A DNA stretch of 64,000 nucleotides, taken from positions 124,001 through 188,000 of the forward strand of contig JAACJM010000172.1 of assembly GCA_013368315.1 (NCBI GenBank), read 5' to 3'. Both the position numbers and the translations under genes were made by a program. The first letter of the stretch is position 1; the number at the start of each line of letters is the position of its first letter. Below are positions 1 through 11,069 of the stretch, one piece after another. The notes beneath the pieces were generated by a model. That model was not told the DNA's origin, made no database searches, and saw only the letters and a program-made list of their open reading frames with translations. This DNA is from Tetrapyrgos nigripes. Lineage: Eukaryota > Basidiomycota > Agaricomycetes > Agaricales > Campanellaceae.

Positions 1-2059
1 TTAACAAAGCTTTTTGGCCCAGTAGTAGCCCAGAATAGCAATGTGGCGAGGTTTTGGTGACTAGAACTCTTGTGAAAGTTCTTCTGTAGTCAACCTGCAT
101 TCATTTAAGCATGAAGAAAGGTCTGCAAAGACATTCAGATCCCGCAATAGTAACAGCACATGAAGAATTAATTAGACAACCAGTCCTTCCTTTGCTTGTC
201 TATTTGCAGCCTCCGGAAGCACAGAACCTGCTGGGCGCCATTTGTTGCTTCCCTTCAGAAATGCAAGCCACTTTTAAAGGACCTCTCCCACTTGTGCACA
301 ACAGGGTATACTACTTACTGGGTAAAAAGCTTTATGAACACGTCAAAGTCGTGTTTTTCTCCAGATATGTATTAAAATATTAATTTTGTACTACTTGTAT
401 ACATATGTGAGCGTATTTGTTGGTATTTGAGGTGACACAGAAGCAGTACGAGGAGGAGAGGGGACTTAGCGCTGCGCGAGCCCCGCAGAAAGGTGACATG
501 TAGGTCACGTGCTCTGCGATTTTGGTGGGTGAATAGCATTTAGTATCGTCAACCCCAGTCTTCAAGTGGTCTTCAAGCTTCAAAGGTCTCGTGTTAGTGC
601 TGGAATGATGGACATCTAGCTTTTTATATGTCTCTATGAGCTCCCCTCAGCTTTCACATTGTCCCTCAAGTTTTTTCACTGATCAGTCTAGTACACTCGA
701 TACACTGTCAATGCAACTGGAGCACCAAGCAGCTGCAAGATTGGGTTAGCAAACTCTTCAAAGCTTTACAGACACGTCACCAATAGGTCGAAGCCAGTCT
801 ACCTGCCATGCAGATTGCACTGTTTGGTTCATGGTTAGAGCTAAAAGCATGTTGATGAAAGAGGTTGTGTTGTGAGTCTCATTTGTACTATCTTAACATT
901 CATTTCTGACATATCATTATTGCCTATCATTTGTAAAGGCCTGGTTCTCTGCACTGGTAGCTCATATGTTTGTGATAGAATGAGCTACAGGCATAAGAGT
1001 GTGTCAGCAGGACGACTGTGGAACGGTTCTGTGGGCTGTACTAGCTTTGATTGTACTACTTAGACATTCTTTTAATGTGGCTTTTCTCAAACTTTTATAT
1101 GGACTTTTTGTACTTAAAAAAGTAGAGGGACTGGCAATTTAAAAGTACGTAGATACTTTTTTAAGCTCAGAAAAGTTTGAAAAAAGGTTCAAAAAGTGAT
1201 GTTGCCCTTTTACTGATGCATCCTCAGTTTCTCTGCGTTCCATCTGACATTTTTAATGAAGCATCCTCCATTACATGTCTTCCTTTTTGTGGTGTTTGGT
1301 GATCATATAAACCTTACTTCCTGAGACATTCCAATTATATGTTTCTCAATCTCAGAGTATAAAGTACTTGGGACAATGCACAATCTGCCATGGTGTTTTG
1401 TTTCATTTCATTAGGACTTGTTACACTATATTGTTGATCTATATATACGTTCTGAATGCTGTTGGCACAAAGAATCAACAACGCATAAATAAAACTAAGT
1501 ATAAGCAGTATTATTACATTCAAACCCCATCCTTCCTCATCCCATGCAATGACTGCATCTTGTCCATCTCCAATTCCTTTCTGTCTCCTACTAGTAGCAG
1601 ATGAAGAGGAAGTGTTTGCATGCTATCAGCTCCAGTTGCTAGAGAAAAATGTACTATCAAATCAAAGCTGGGATCTGCACCTCGTCTAATCCAAGCTTCT
1701 ATGCTGGACCTTCCCTTGATTTCTTCTGTAATCAACAATGTGTTGTGGGGAATAAGAGATGTGAGACATAGGTGGTGCACTTAGGGTGGGTGTGGGGTAG
1801 TGGTAGACCTCTCCTTTTACTCCAGAGTGTAACAAGTTGTACTGACAATAATTATTCTGAAGTCAGTGTTGTCCAGAGGAATCAAAAGGCTACCCGGTTT
1901 TGTAAACAAACTGTCTACATAGATAACTCTGGATGACAGACGGCCTGTAGGTTCTCCTAACTTGTCAACATTTACTTGTTCGTTCTCAATATATGAAATT
2001 GGCTTTTGTACTTTTTAACTTTTTATTAAAGTTGGTGGTAGAACCAGGGATGGTGGAAG
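1..2059. other. Left flank, no recognisable gene
   Basis: No domain or family is recognisable here. The longest ATG-initiated frame (111-383, plus, 90 codons) has no familiar motif and low complexity of evidence, so I do not call it a gene. A loose AT-rich inverted repeat lies at about 1082-1190, with a CTTAAAAAAGTA type arm facing TACTTTTTTAAG. A diverged copy (about 1841-1897) of the 83 bp unit described at 2247-2412 is also present. The stretch is probably decayed repeat or intergenic DNA. Confidence 0.4.
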
Positions 2060-2218
2060 GTTGAAAAAGAAATGAATACACAAAGAAAATAAAGATTCTG
2101 AGCTAAAGATGTGATGATGATGGATGGGAATCAGAAGTGACTAAGTCATGTGAATGCACCACATTGAACTTACCTTCAAAAAACAACTCTCTCTCCTCAT
2201 GTCAGAGACTATCACTTT
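2060..2218. repeat. Terminal direct repeat of DIRS-like element (left)
   Basis: This segment aligns in the same orientation with 32464-32612. Shared landmarks are AATAAAGATTCTGAGCTAAAG, a GATGATGATGGAT stretch, AAAAAACAACTCTCTCTCCTC and CAGAGACTATCACTT. I estimate 85-90% identity, with most differences transitions. It lies beyond the recombinase end of the minus-strand element, so it marks the element's 3' border or part of a split direct repeat. Confidence 0.75.
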
Positions 2219-2246
2219 TGAAGCAAGTGTCCTGTGACTGTTCACA

Positions 2247-2412
2247 AGACCATACAGACATTCTGTCGTAATGGGCAGAGACTGGCTGCAATAATTATTC
2301 TGAAGTCGGTGTTGTCAAGAGGAATCAAAAGACCATACAGACATTCTGTCGTAATGGGCAGAGACTGGCCGGAATAATTATACTGAAGTTGGTGTTGTCC
2401 AGAGGAATCAAA
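2247..2412. repeat. 83-bp tandem repeat, two copies
   Basis: The unit starting AGACCATACAGACATTCTGT occurs at 2247-2329 and 2330-2412, with a truncated third start at 2413. A more diverged copy of the same unit lies outside the terminal repeat at about 1841-1897. The array sits between the left terminal repeat and the recombinase remnant. Confidence 0.75.
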
Positions 2413-2697
2413 AGACCACCCGAAGCTCTGCAAGCTGGCCCAAGTGCATCAGATGAGATTGATGGAACAATGCTGACCCCCACCAACTGAAAGTCTAGCA
2501 TGGTCCAGCGACATGTTGAGAGGTGCTCAGAAAATTCTTATCACCATTACGACTAGATTCTTTGAATGTAAACTTTGTAAAGAATGGATGTATCACTAGT
2601 GTTTGACCAAGACATGAAAAGTTAAATGTTTTCTACTAATTGTGATAGGTATGTGTTTGAAGGAATGAGATTGTAGAGTTGTCAAGGTAGTTATATG

Positions 2698-3750
2698 CTA
2701 GATGGAGCTGGTACAAAGACAATGAGTGAGGTTGCAACATGCGTGAACGCAATCAATATGGACTTCTGAGATTGTGTGAAGGTCTTGCACTGGATTTCCA
2801 TCATCCACAATGTTTGACTGTTTCAGTATCAACACTGCAATGTAGAAGGAACATTGTGCCTCTGTGAATCTACCATAGCCTTCTCTAGTCCAAATGATGT
2901 TACACATGGCGAGGAACTTTGACCACGTCAGGACTTTGAGTTTGCCTTGGTCATCTCTGTAGGCAGTGAAAGGATTGCTTTTGGAAAGTCTGTTGTCCTT
3001 GACATGACGATGGGCTGCTTTTGTGGCATTTAGCCTATGAGGCCAGGCTGTGATGTGTGTATGATCACCTCTGTCACCTGTGGTCTTGGTATCTGGAAGA
3101 AAGACATTGAGGGTGTCATACTTGTTCTTAGGAAGGGGTTTCATTTCTATGACATTGCTGACAGTGGGGAATTTTTCTGGATTGAAGAAATGGAGATCTG
3201 AATGGGAAGGTATGAATTCTCCTGTAGTTTTGTTTTAGAAAGGAATTATTATGCAGGACTGAGTACTCCCCTAAGCATAGTTGGCCAAGAAATGCTATTT
3301 TCCAAGTGACATTGGCACACTTGTCAATACCATGTTCTGAGCCTGCCTATTCCTTGTCTAGCACATCCATCATTCTTTGTGAGATGGGAGGTCTCTCTTC
3401 ACAATGAGAGGAGATGGGTGCTTGCTTTTTGATGCCAGTGAGTATGTGTCACAACATCTCTCTGCCTTTCCATTCCTTGCCCAGGGCAATGTGCCAGGCC
3501 TTTAGTGATGCGATCTTGGAATGGATTCCAAGATAGTACAATGTGAATTCAATGAGGTTGTGTTTGGAAGCTGGGAACACCTCGTCTGGTTGGAGGCCAA
3601 TTTCCTTGCACCAGTTTGCATATTCGTACACATCTTGTTGGTACCATTTCAGTGTGCTATCCTTTATGCCTCCAGATAATGCCTTGGCTGCTTGTTCTGA
3701 GAGGGCTTGGTTTCACATGGTTTTGAAGCAGTCACAATCAGCATAGCTGG
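2698..3750 (-). pseudogene. Tyrosine recombinase remnant of DIRS-like element
   Basis: Two minus-strand pieces fit the fungal tyrosine recombinase found in DIRS-like elements. The upstream piece (3631-3449) resembles the core-binding domain, with the FPAS, NLIEFTLYYLG and SLKAWHIALG signatures. The downstream piece (3144-2698) contains PFTAYRDDQGKLKVLTWSKF and CNIIW, which in intact relatives lead directly into the catalytic GHSFRIGG box. Here that box is unrecognisable (GRFTEAQCSFY follows), so the catalytic Arg/His region is lost. The stretch between them lacks a continuous frame. The enzyme would normally catalyse strand exchange during integration of the circular cDNA. Confidence 0.7.
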
Positions 3751-4239
3751 CAGGAAGAGAGGAGCATTTCGTGGATTTTGATGGTGGTTTCTGAGGCTAT
3801 TTGAGTCATAGAACTGAGGATCTTGGCATTAGTGTGAGATTGGAGGTTGGAAATTGTTGTGGTGGAAAGGAAGGTTTGTTTGTTTGGTTTGGTTGCTTGT
3901 GTTTTTGGACTTTCTCGCTACTTGGTTCTTATCATGTATGTTGAAAATGTTTATGAGCTCAGTAAAACTTGTGGAGGTTTCTTGAGATTCATTAGTTTGT
4001 TAATGTTACATACTTGGTACACTTCATATGAAATAAGTTGCTAGTCCACAATGCATGGGTCAATACATAGGATGTGGCTATTAGAGAATGGGGATATTTG
4101 ACATGGAATTCTAGGCTTTCCTGTTCTTCAGGATGCCTCATGAAGGTTTGTTGGCTGGATTCTGTTTGCTCAGAATCTACTCTATCGACATCCAAATGGA
4201 ATGTTGTTGCATAATGGATACTATCCTTTGCAAGGATGC
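3751..4239 (-). pseudogene. RNase H C-terminal remnant of DIRS-like element
   Basis: Joined in reading order to the piece at 15120-15386, this segment continues the RNase H-like reading after E1 is removed, through GTERILAKDSIHYATTFHLDV. That matches the part of DIRS RNase H just before the conserved NPAD-type motif, which is not recognisable here. No continuous frame is present further toward the recombinase. Confidence 0.45.
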
Positions 4240-5007
4240 TGTGGTCGTACTACCTGCCCTGCAGGTAGAACTACCCTATCTCTAGGCATTCCAGTCAAGG
4301 CTGATCAAGAGTCAAAAGCCCACAATGATTTCATTCTTCCTTTATATTACCGACTCTCTACGCCTCTCGGGCTGTAGTCTTCCATGGCACCATATATCGT
4401 CGTTAGTTGATGAAAGGTAGAATAGTGACAGGGTTCATGGCTGGACAAATTAGACAACAAGATTTCTCTTATTTCCCTGTTTCTGTTTCTTACATTCTTT
4501 TCTGGTTTCGAGATCTAGTGGAGTTGGAGGGGAGCTGAGAGTCCAAGACGATGCTCGGACCATCGAAGCTTCTCCGACACAGTGTGCGGGAGGAGCACTG
4601 TGTCGTCGATGAGGTGGATACGTTTGATGGAATCCTGGCTCTGAGGACTCGGCGTGAACTGAAGACTTTGCTATTTTTGGTAGAATTACGATCACATGTA
4701 TACTATTAGACACGCGCCATTGAGCATGAGAAGCAACTCCCTTTTACTCTTCACTCTCATCTCAAGTCCAACGAGACTTCGGCCTAAGTCTTTAGTCATC
4801 AACGAGCGTCTACAACTTAGTATATAGAGTTTAGTTTAGAAGACCGACGCGTTTTCTAACAGGCGAGTATTATATTTCTCATTCTCTTTCTAACATACTC
4901 TACCGCCTCTGAGGAGCGGCTAGATTATCTACTCTATGGCTTGACACACGTCTCAGCTTCCGACTGTTCTCACTGCCGCTACCAGTAGCGTAAACTCTCC
5001 TTCCTCA
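4240..5007 (+). repeat. E1 5' LTR
   Basis: Begins TGTGGTCGTACTACC and ends CTTCCTCA, matching 14353-15119. Close to the start is a short palindrome, CTACCTGC-CCT-GCAGGTAG, conserved in both LTRs. About 34 differences separate the two copies by eye. Confidence 0.95.
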
Positions 5008-5237
5008 GTGGTGGCCACCGCAGGGGGATACAGTTTTCTGCGAATCCAGACCCTAAGGTGCATCTTCGCCCCTTTATCTTCTTCTCACTTCTTCTTCTCC
5101 AGTTCCGAGTTCTATCAAGAACTCCGACAACCGCCATTACGGATCTATTGGATTCTTCGACTTCGACCTCACCGACGACCATTTCGACGTCGTCTTCCCT
5201 CTCGATACCCTCAATTGTCATTACCGACTTCAATATA

Positions 5238-6384
5238 ATGACGTCCACACCATCGGCTACGTTGACAGTTCCCATGCCCGTGCCTAAAACCCCAGGAGCT
5301 CCGTTCTTTGATGGAAAGAATGCACGAGACTACCTGGACGAGATTTTATCTCATGGTGAAAGGGCAGGTATCATGGACCCCAATAAGCTAGTCAACTACA
5401 TTATCACCTACGCCTCACCTAAGGTTTGGGACGTCATCCGATACCTTCCAGAGTTTGATAGGGATCTGGAAGACAACAAAACGGATACCAGAACATGGGC
5501 TGCAGCTTCGTTAATGCTCAAGTCGTTGTATGTGTCGGCCTCGGACCTGAAAGAGATCACACAGAAGGACCTCGAAAAGTACTGCAAGAACTTCAACAAG
5601 AAGGGTTCTTTCTCCTCCAAGAGCGATGTGGATACGTATAGGCAGAATTTCCTCTATTATGCTTCTCGCTTGCTTAAGAAAAAGAGGATGACAGCTGAAG
5701 CCATTAATTTCTATTTTATCGCAGGATTACCAAAGTCACTCAAGGAGTGGTTCGAAAATTGAGTACCAGAGGCCAAACAGAACAATGCGTCACCGCCTAC
5801 TATTCAAGAGTCAGTGTTGATTCTGTATACGAAGTTCGCCACAACCTCATTGCATTATTGTCCTTGGGAACGGTCCACTACCAATGGTCATGAGCTGCAA
5901 GAGCAAGAAAGCGAGGAACAAGACGATTCAGCTACCTCGACGACCCCGACAGCGCCAGTCATGGCCTCTCAAACCCAAATGGATGCCATTACCCGACAAC
6001 TAGAACAACTCACCCTAGCCATGCAGTCGTCAAAGTCGCAGCCTCATACGCATGCCTCAGGACAACCTCATTCTCAAGGAGAACCAGCATGGTGCTGGAT
6101 CTGTGGTGTGCCTCATCCATTTCCCAATAGTCCAGTCAAGTGTCCTGTTACGCCGGCTCTCGTTAACGAGAAGCTCATCGTATTCGATGCCTCTAAGAGG
6201 CGATATACGCTCCCTGATGGGGAGGACTTTCCCAGACTACCACCGGGTCACCAAGGCCTGGCTGCGTATTTGAGAGCTCAAGCATCGGCTAATGGTGGCA
6301 AGACTAACAATCAGAATCAATCGTCCGCCTCTACTAGCTCTGCAGAGTTCCACAGAGAGGTTCCACCTCACATCGTAGGGTGCC
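5238..6384 (+). pseudogene. E1 gag, N-terminal part (broken)
   Basis: The likely start is the ATG at 5238. An upstream in-frame ATG at 5058 would give a spurious hydrophobic leader from the pyrimidine-rich leader sequence, so I do not use it. The capsid-like region (about 5273-5760) has the FFDGKNARDYLDE opening and a helical segment ending in GLPKSLKEWF. A TGA at 5760-5762 interrupts the frame. It resumes through a Q/E-rich linker and a CWIC...C cysteine motif (about 6091-6140) in place of a canonical CCHC knuckle. The reading is then cut by a mitochondrial-like insert. Confidence 0.75.
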
Positions 6385-6806
6385 TGGGCCTGTCTGACGG
6401 ATAAAATTATAATTCCAAAACCTAATAATGTATTTATAAGTATAATTAATCTATAAATAATTTTAGAAGATAGAAATATAGTCAAAATACCATATATATT
6501 AACAGCAGCTAAAACTTCAGTGAAACCTAAAGTATTATATCACTCTTGTAATCCTTGAATAAAGTCTCAAGGACTAGGTAAATTACCACCAAATGTTTTT
6601 TCATGAAATTTCCCAACTAATTCTGAAGCTTTTACAGTTACAGATGTTGTTTGTTCCATTAAATTATCTAGCTTACTATTTAATTCATCTTTATTTAAAT
6701 GAGATATATTACTATTTACATAGTTTATCATATTTTTTATTTCAGTTTCAACAACTTTTACTGAATTAGTTAATTGTTGTGTTTTTTCTTCTATTTCTGA
6801 ATATTG
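6385..6806 (-). other. Nuclear insertion of mitochondrial-like DNA (NUMT) in E1 gag
   Basis: A sharply AT-rich block inside GC-richer gag. On its minus strand a reading runs from about 6806 to 6405. It begins with a coiled-coil-like stretch (EIEEKTQQLTNSVKVVETEI) and continues through FHEKTFGGNLPSP. It then meets two in-frame TGA codons within SP-TGA-DFIQGLQE-TGA-YNTLGF, each where Trp fits. It goes on into a hydrophobic segment (YGILTIFLSSKIIY, then LIILINTLLGFGIIIL). Reading TGA as Trp is the fungal mitochondrial code. The protein is not one of the core respiratory subunits. It could come from a free-standing mitochondrial ORF or a mitochondrial plasmid. The GC-rich 5' edge (6385-6405) is uncertain. 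Confidence 0.75.
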
Positions 6807-8248
6807 TTGGAGGAGATGCGTTTGCGCTTTCCTCTTTCCAAGAGGACATTTACTACGCTGACCCTGCTTTGAGATCAGGAACAGATACATCAAACAGGCG
6901 ATTCAATCCAATGGACCGAAGTTCTCGTGGAAAAGGTAAAGCTTCCGAACAGCAACCGTCCTCATCGCAGCCCAGGCCTCGCCCAAACCCTCCTCAAGCA
7001 CAGACTCAACTGTCACCAGCCCAGCCTGTACCAACGCAACCACCGATTAGTCCCCAGGCTCAGCAAGGACAGCCTTCTAATACGTCTATTCCTCCTCTGA
7101 CAAACCCAATCAACAGAGAAGATGGATGGAAGTCGGCTTTACCCTCGAACAACGGATCTCGTCAACACCCAGATGTAACCATGAGGGACGAAACTAAGAA
7201 GATTCCACCAGGGCCCCAGTTCCACTTTACGTCGGATATTCAAGAACAGTACGCCAGCAAAGCAGTTTGGGAGAAGATTATGGACCAGCCTATCACACTT
7301 CCCCTCAAGCAAGTAATCAGAGGTAGTCCTACCTTACAGAAGATCTTTACGGAGTCTACGAGGACTCGTAGAGAGTACAATTCACCGACTAAGGCGAGTT
7401 CTCCTTGTTCTTGTTTATCTTCTTTCGATTTCGCTTCTTCAAATGGGAGAGATGACTTCGTACTGGATATGGTATCGTCAGGGCTTGCTGTGGATGCAGA
7501 CTGTGATCAGAGCCAGTTGGCCAGTTTCCTCGTTCATTATTCTTCTGCGATTGTCGCAAACCCTGCCTCCAAGTTTTTTGTGATGGTCACAGGCGTGATG
7601 GATGTCCGCATCAATGGGGTAGTTTTCAAAGCTATGATTGACACAGGGTCAGAGCTTAACGTTGCTAGTCACGATGTTCCTGAACAAGGAAAGTTATTGT
7701 TGGACTTCGAGGGGATGAATTGGTCTCTTAGAGGCATACATGGTGGACCAGAATGTCTAGCTGGAGTTTTGGCAGATGTTCCCATTCAGTTGGGATCATA
7801 TATGTTTCCACATCACATCTTCGTGACGAGGCATTCCATTGCCGACCGTTATGATATCATTTTGGGTCAGCCGTTCTTGCAATGGTACGCCTGCAGGTTG
7901 GATTATTTCCGCATTGGGTCGGTGAAGTTATACTTGTGGAAAGATGCGGACAAAGAGAGACGGCCGACGGTAATGGTTAACATTGCGGATCCTGAGGACC
8001 CTAGAAACACGTCAGTTATTGGTGGTGGACCTAGCCCCAGCCATCCTTGTCCTCATCACGGCAACGGTCATCATTCACATGCAGCGACTTCGTCTCAGTC
8101 TTCACCTCCTCTTTCACAGGCTGTCAGCGGTCAAAGGATGGCTCCAATAGCAGAGGTACAGGATTATGATGGTCCTGCAGAGAGCTTTGATGTGGAAGGA
8201 GTGGAGGAGATTATGACAGCCGGTGCTTGTAAGAGCCAGGATTTTTGA
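6807..8248 (+). pseudogene. E1 gag C-terminus and retropepsin
   Basis: The frame resumes after the insert with a long Pro/Gln/Ser-rich linker. It then runs through a segment with PPGPQFHFTSDIQEQ and into an aspartic protease. The active-site motif AMIDTGSELNVAS lies at about 7633-7671, followed by the flap region and the ILGQPFLQ box at about 7858-7881. These are the hallmarks of a retropepsin that would process Gag-Pol. The frame ends at TGA 8246-8248. Confidence 0.85.
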
Positions 8249-8778
8249 ACGTGGATACATCTATGACCTTCCAGGCGGCTCCAGTTGTATTGGGGAGGTC
8301 GCTTGAAGCCTTGATGGGCAATGAGCATTTTGCAGATTTTGACTCTCTTTCTGATCTTTCTCCGAATTCTTTCTTTTATCACGAGTTTTTACAATCTTAT
8401 GCCCTGGCTACCAGACGAGGTGTTCAAGAAATCATACAGACACCTTGGACTAGCGCTGCAGGCCTTTCTATTCCGATAGATCCTTTGGAGCTTTCACTTT
8501 CTTCTCCTTTCTCTTATTCTGTGCCTCAAGTTTTCCATTCTTGTTCTTCACATTATGTTCCTCCTCCGTTTCTCTCATCACCTGCAGCAGCGTCTCCTCA
8601 ACCCGCAAAGCGCAAGTACAAGCCAGTAGATCGCAAATATAGACCGGTACCGACTTACATGCCAAACCCAGCCGCACAACAGTTCAAACCTATTCCTCAT
8701 CCAGTACCCCTACAACTACTGAAACAACTGATTGCCTAGCAACAACTCGCTTTTGGTGACAGAGTCACGAAAGAACAG
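8249..8778 (+). pseudogene. E1 protease-RT linker region
   Basis: An open frame (to 8739) in the frame one base behind the protease frame. It encodes a Ser/Pro-rich, low-complexity stretch with a basic repeat (KRKYKPVDRKYRPVPTY). The overlap with the protease stop would suit -1 frameshifting, but it may equally reflect decay. No domain is recognised. Confidence 0.5.
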
Positions 8779-9615
8779 TTGACTCTCATGCTGGAGAAGA
8801 TCACACCTGGTCTATTGCGTCTGAAGGAACTTGACCTTTTGGCTTGGGTGGTGGTACAACGAGAGAAGGCCTTCGCCTTCGAGCATTCAGAACGTGGTTC
8901 CTTCTCTAGGGAGCATTTTCCAGATTACGAAATTGCTACTATCAAGCACACGCCTTGGCAACGAGCACCGATTCCTTGTGTGAGGGCGATATAGCAGGAT
9001 GTCATAGATGAGATAAGGAAAGGTGACGAAGCTGGACAGTTTGAGCCTATGTGCTCCAGCTATAGATCCTCTATGTTTGCGGTGGCTAAGAAGAAGGGAG
9101 TTCGTTTGGTGGTGAACCTAGAACCCCTCAACGGTGTTACCATCCAAGACGCTGCACTTCCTCCTAACGTGAACGAGTTTGCTGAAGACTTTCTAGGTTT
9201 CGCTGTGCATGGTCTTTTCGACCTATTCTCTGGTTTTGATGCTCGTTGGGTCAATCCCAAGTCCCGTCCTCTACAAGCCTTCCATTCTCCAGATGGACCT
9301 CACCAGCAGACGACTTTGGTCCAAGGATTTACGAACTTGGTTCAAGAGTTCCAGCGGTGCGTCGATCACGTTCTTACTTCCGTTCGTGACATTGCGAAAG
9401 CCTTCATTGATGATTGTGGCCTGAAGGGCCCGCGGTCTCAATATGATGACGAGGTGGTAGAGGGCACAGATGATATTCGGAAATTCGTATGGGAGTACAT
9501 ATCCAATGTGGATCTACTATTGGGAGCTCTTATTCTCGGGGGAGTTACGGCGTCTAGAACAAAGGCAGTGTTGGCAGCGGATAAGCTAGCCTTGTTGGAA
9601 CGGTGGTGTCTCTAG
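8779..9615 (+). pseudogene. E1 reverse transcriptase
   Basis: The thumb-proximal start (HFPDYEIATIKHTPWQRAPIP) is cut by TAG at 8992-8994. The frame then continues through VRLVVNLEPLNGVTIQDA (motif 1). Next come the first catalytic aspartate in HGLFDLFSGFD (about 9209-9241) and the second catalytic box AFIDDCGLKGP (about 9400-9432), with FIDD in place of YIDD. The frame is lost near 9594. The reading needed to reach the RNase H domain starts at 9595, so a one-base frameshift separates them. Confidence 0.85.
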
Positions 9616-11069
9616 AGGGTTGGATTATGGTGCTGAATATGGTGCAGAAGATTCTTGATTGGCCGATACCTCGGTCGATTCCAGAAGTCAGAGGTTTCCT
9701 CGGGGTTGCTGGGACTGGTCATCGATGGATCAGAGCATTTGCCCTAGTGGCAAAGCCTTTGACGCTGATACTCAGGGATATGTCTCTAGAGGGTTGGATT
9801 ATGGCGCTGAATATGGTGCAGAAGATTCTTGATTGGCCGATACCTCGGTCGATTCCAGAAGTCAGAGGTTTCCTCGGGGTTGCTGGGACTGGTCATCGAT
9901 GGATCAGAGCATTTGCCCTAGTGGCAAAGCCTTTGACGCTGATACTCAGGGATATTGATTTGTCGGTGGAGTTCGTCCTCTCAACGGATGCATTGGAGGC
10001 GTTTGAGGCCTTGAAACACAAAGTGTCAACGGCTCCAGTTTTGATAGTAGTGGATTATGTGGCAGCAAAGTTGATAACACGCCAACCACGGGATTCTGAT
10101 GAAGGTCTCATCGTATTGGGGGTTGACTCTTCCTGGATGGGCGTAGGATGGGCTATTTACCAAATTCGGGACGGACAGACAAGGCCAGCAGGATTCGGTG
10201 GTGCGATGTTTAACGAGAGGGAACAAAACTATGGCCAGCCCAAGACAGAGGTTTATGGTGTTTATAGAGCTCTGAAGGAGCTGCGTCATTGTCTGTGGGG
10301 GTGTTTCTTTCGCTTGCATCATGATGCTCTATCCTTGCCCAAGATGCTTAGAGAACCCGATGATGTTCCCAATGCTCCAGTTTTGCGTTGGGTGGCTTGG
10401 ATCCGTCTCTTCTCGTTCAAGTTTAAACACGTTCCGGCCACTTCTTTCAAGGCAGAAGATGGGCTGTCGCATCGCCCTCATGTTGATGGTGAAAAGATTG
10501 AGACGGAGGAGGAACAGACGGAGTTTCTGGATGCATTTCTGAACACTACTTCTTACCACATTCTTAACTGTTCGTCTTTTTTGCTGGGCATGCTTTTGGA
10601 CTGTTTGTCCATAAAGTATTCGGGTCTGTACGACGATATGTGGAGGCTCACAGATTCCATTCCTTCCTTTGACGTCTCCACTGCCCTTGTATTGCCAGTT
10701 ATCAGTGGTGCCAAGGTCATCACCAATTTTGTTGACCCCAAGGCGGCGATTTCTTTCTTTTCTTACTCGCTATTGCGCGTTGTACATGCGGAAGAAGTTA
10801 GAGCTCTACCGGAATTCTTTATTAGGAAATCAGAAGCTAAAGAGACGTTGGAGTTTTTGATGGAAGAGGGAATCATTTTGCTGGAAGCGACAGTTTATCG
10901 TTCCTATGAAAAGGTCATTGACTATCATTGTTACCCAGGTCACAAGTTCAAGAGAAGAGACGAGGAAACTTCCGAACAATGGGTTAACATTAGAAAGTTT
11001 CTTGGAACAGGTGTTGTACCTTCTTTTCTATCTTCTGAAAAGACAAACTTCAGTTCTATAAACTGGTGA
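9595..11069 (+). CDS. E1 RNase H and tether region
   Basis: A long open frame carrying the connection segment (ILDWPIP, EVRGFLGVAGTGHRWIRAF) and then the RNase H domain. LGVDSSWMGVGWAIYQ lies at about 10117-10164, with NEREQNYGQPKTEVYGVYRAL and the C-terminal FKAEDGLSHRP. A 58-codon segment is duplicated in tandem near the start. After the RNase H there is a 190-residue stretch without a recognised domain before the integrase. No good start codon is present, as expected for the interior of a polyprotein. Confidence 0.8.
9607..9954 (+). repeat. 174-bp in-frame tandem duplication in E1 pol
   Basis: 9607-9780 and 9781-9954 differ by a single base seen by eye (GTG versus GCG in the first codons). 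The period is exactly 58 codons, so the frame is kept. Intact relatives have this connection segment once. Confidence 0.95.

Noticed and set aside
111..383. 90-codon ORF as a gene
   Set aside because: No recognisable motif, no supporting signals and embedded in repeat-rich DNA.
5058..5237. Hydrophobic leader at the start of E1 gag as a signal peptide
   Set aside because: It comes from translating the pyrimidine-rich leader; the ATG at 5238 is a better gag start.
6567..6893. A nuclear coiled-coil gene on the minus strand
   Set aside because: AT-rich composition and TGA-as-Trp continuation point to inserted mitochondrial-like DNA; the start codon region lies in E1 gag.
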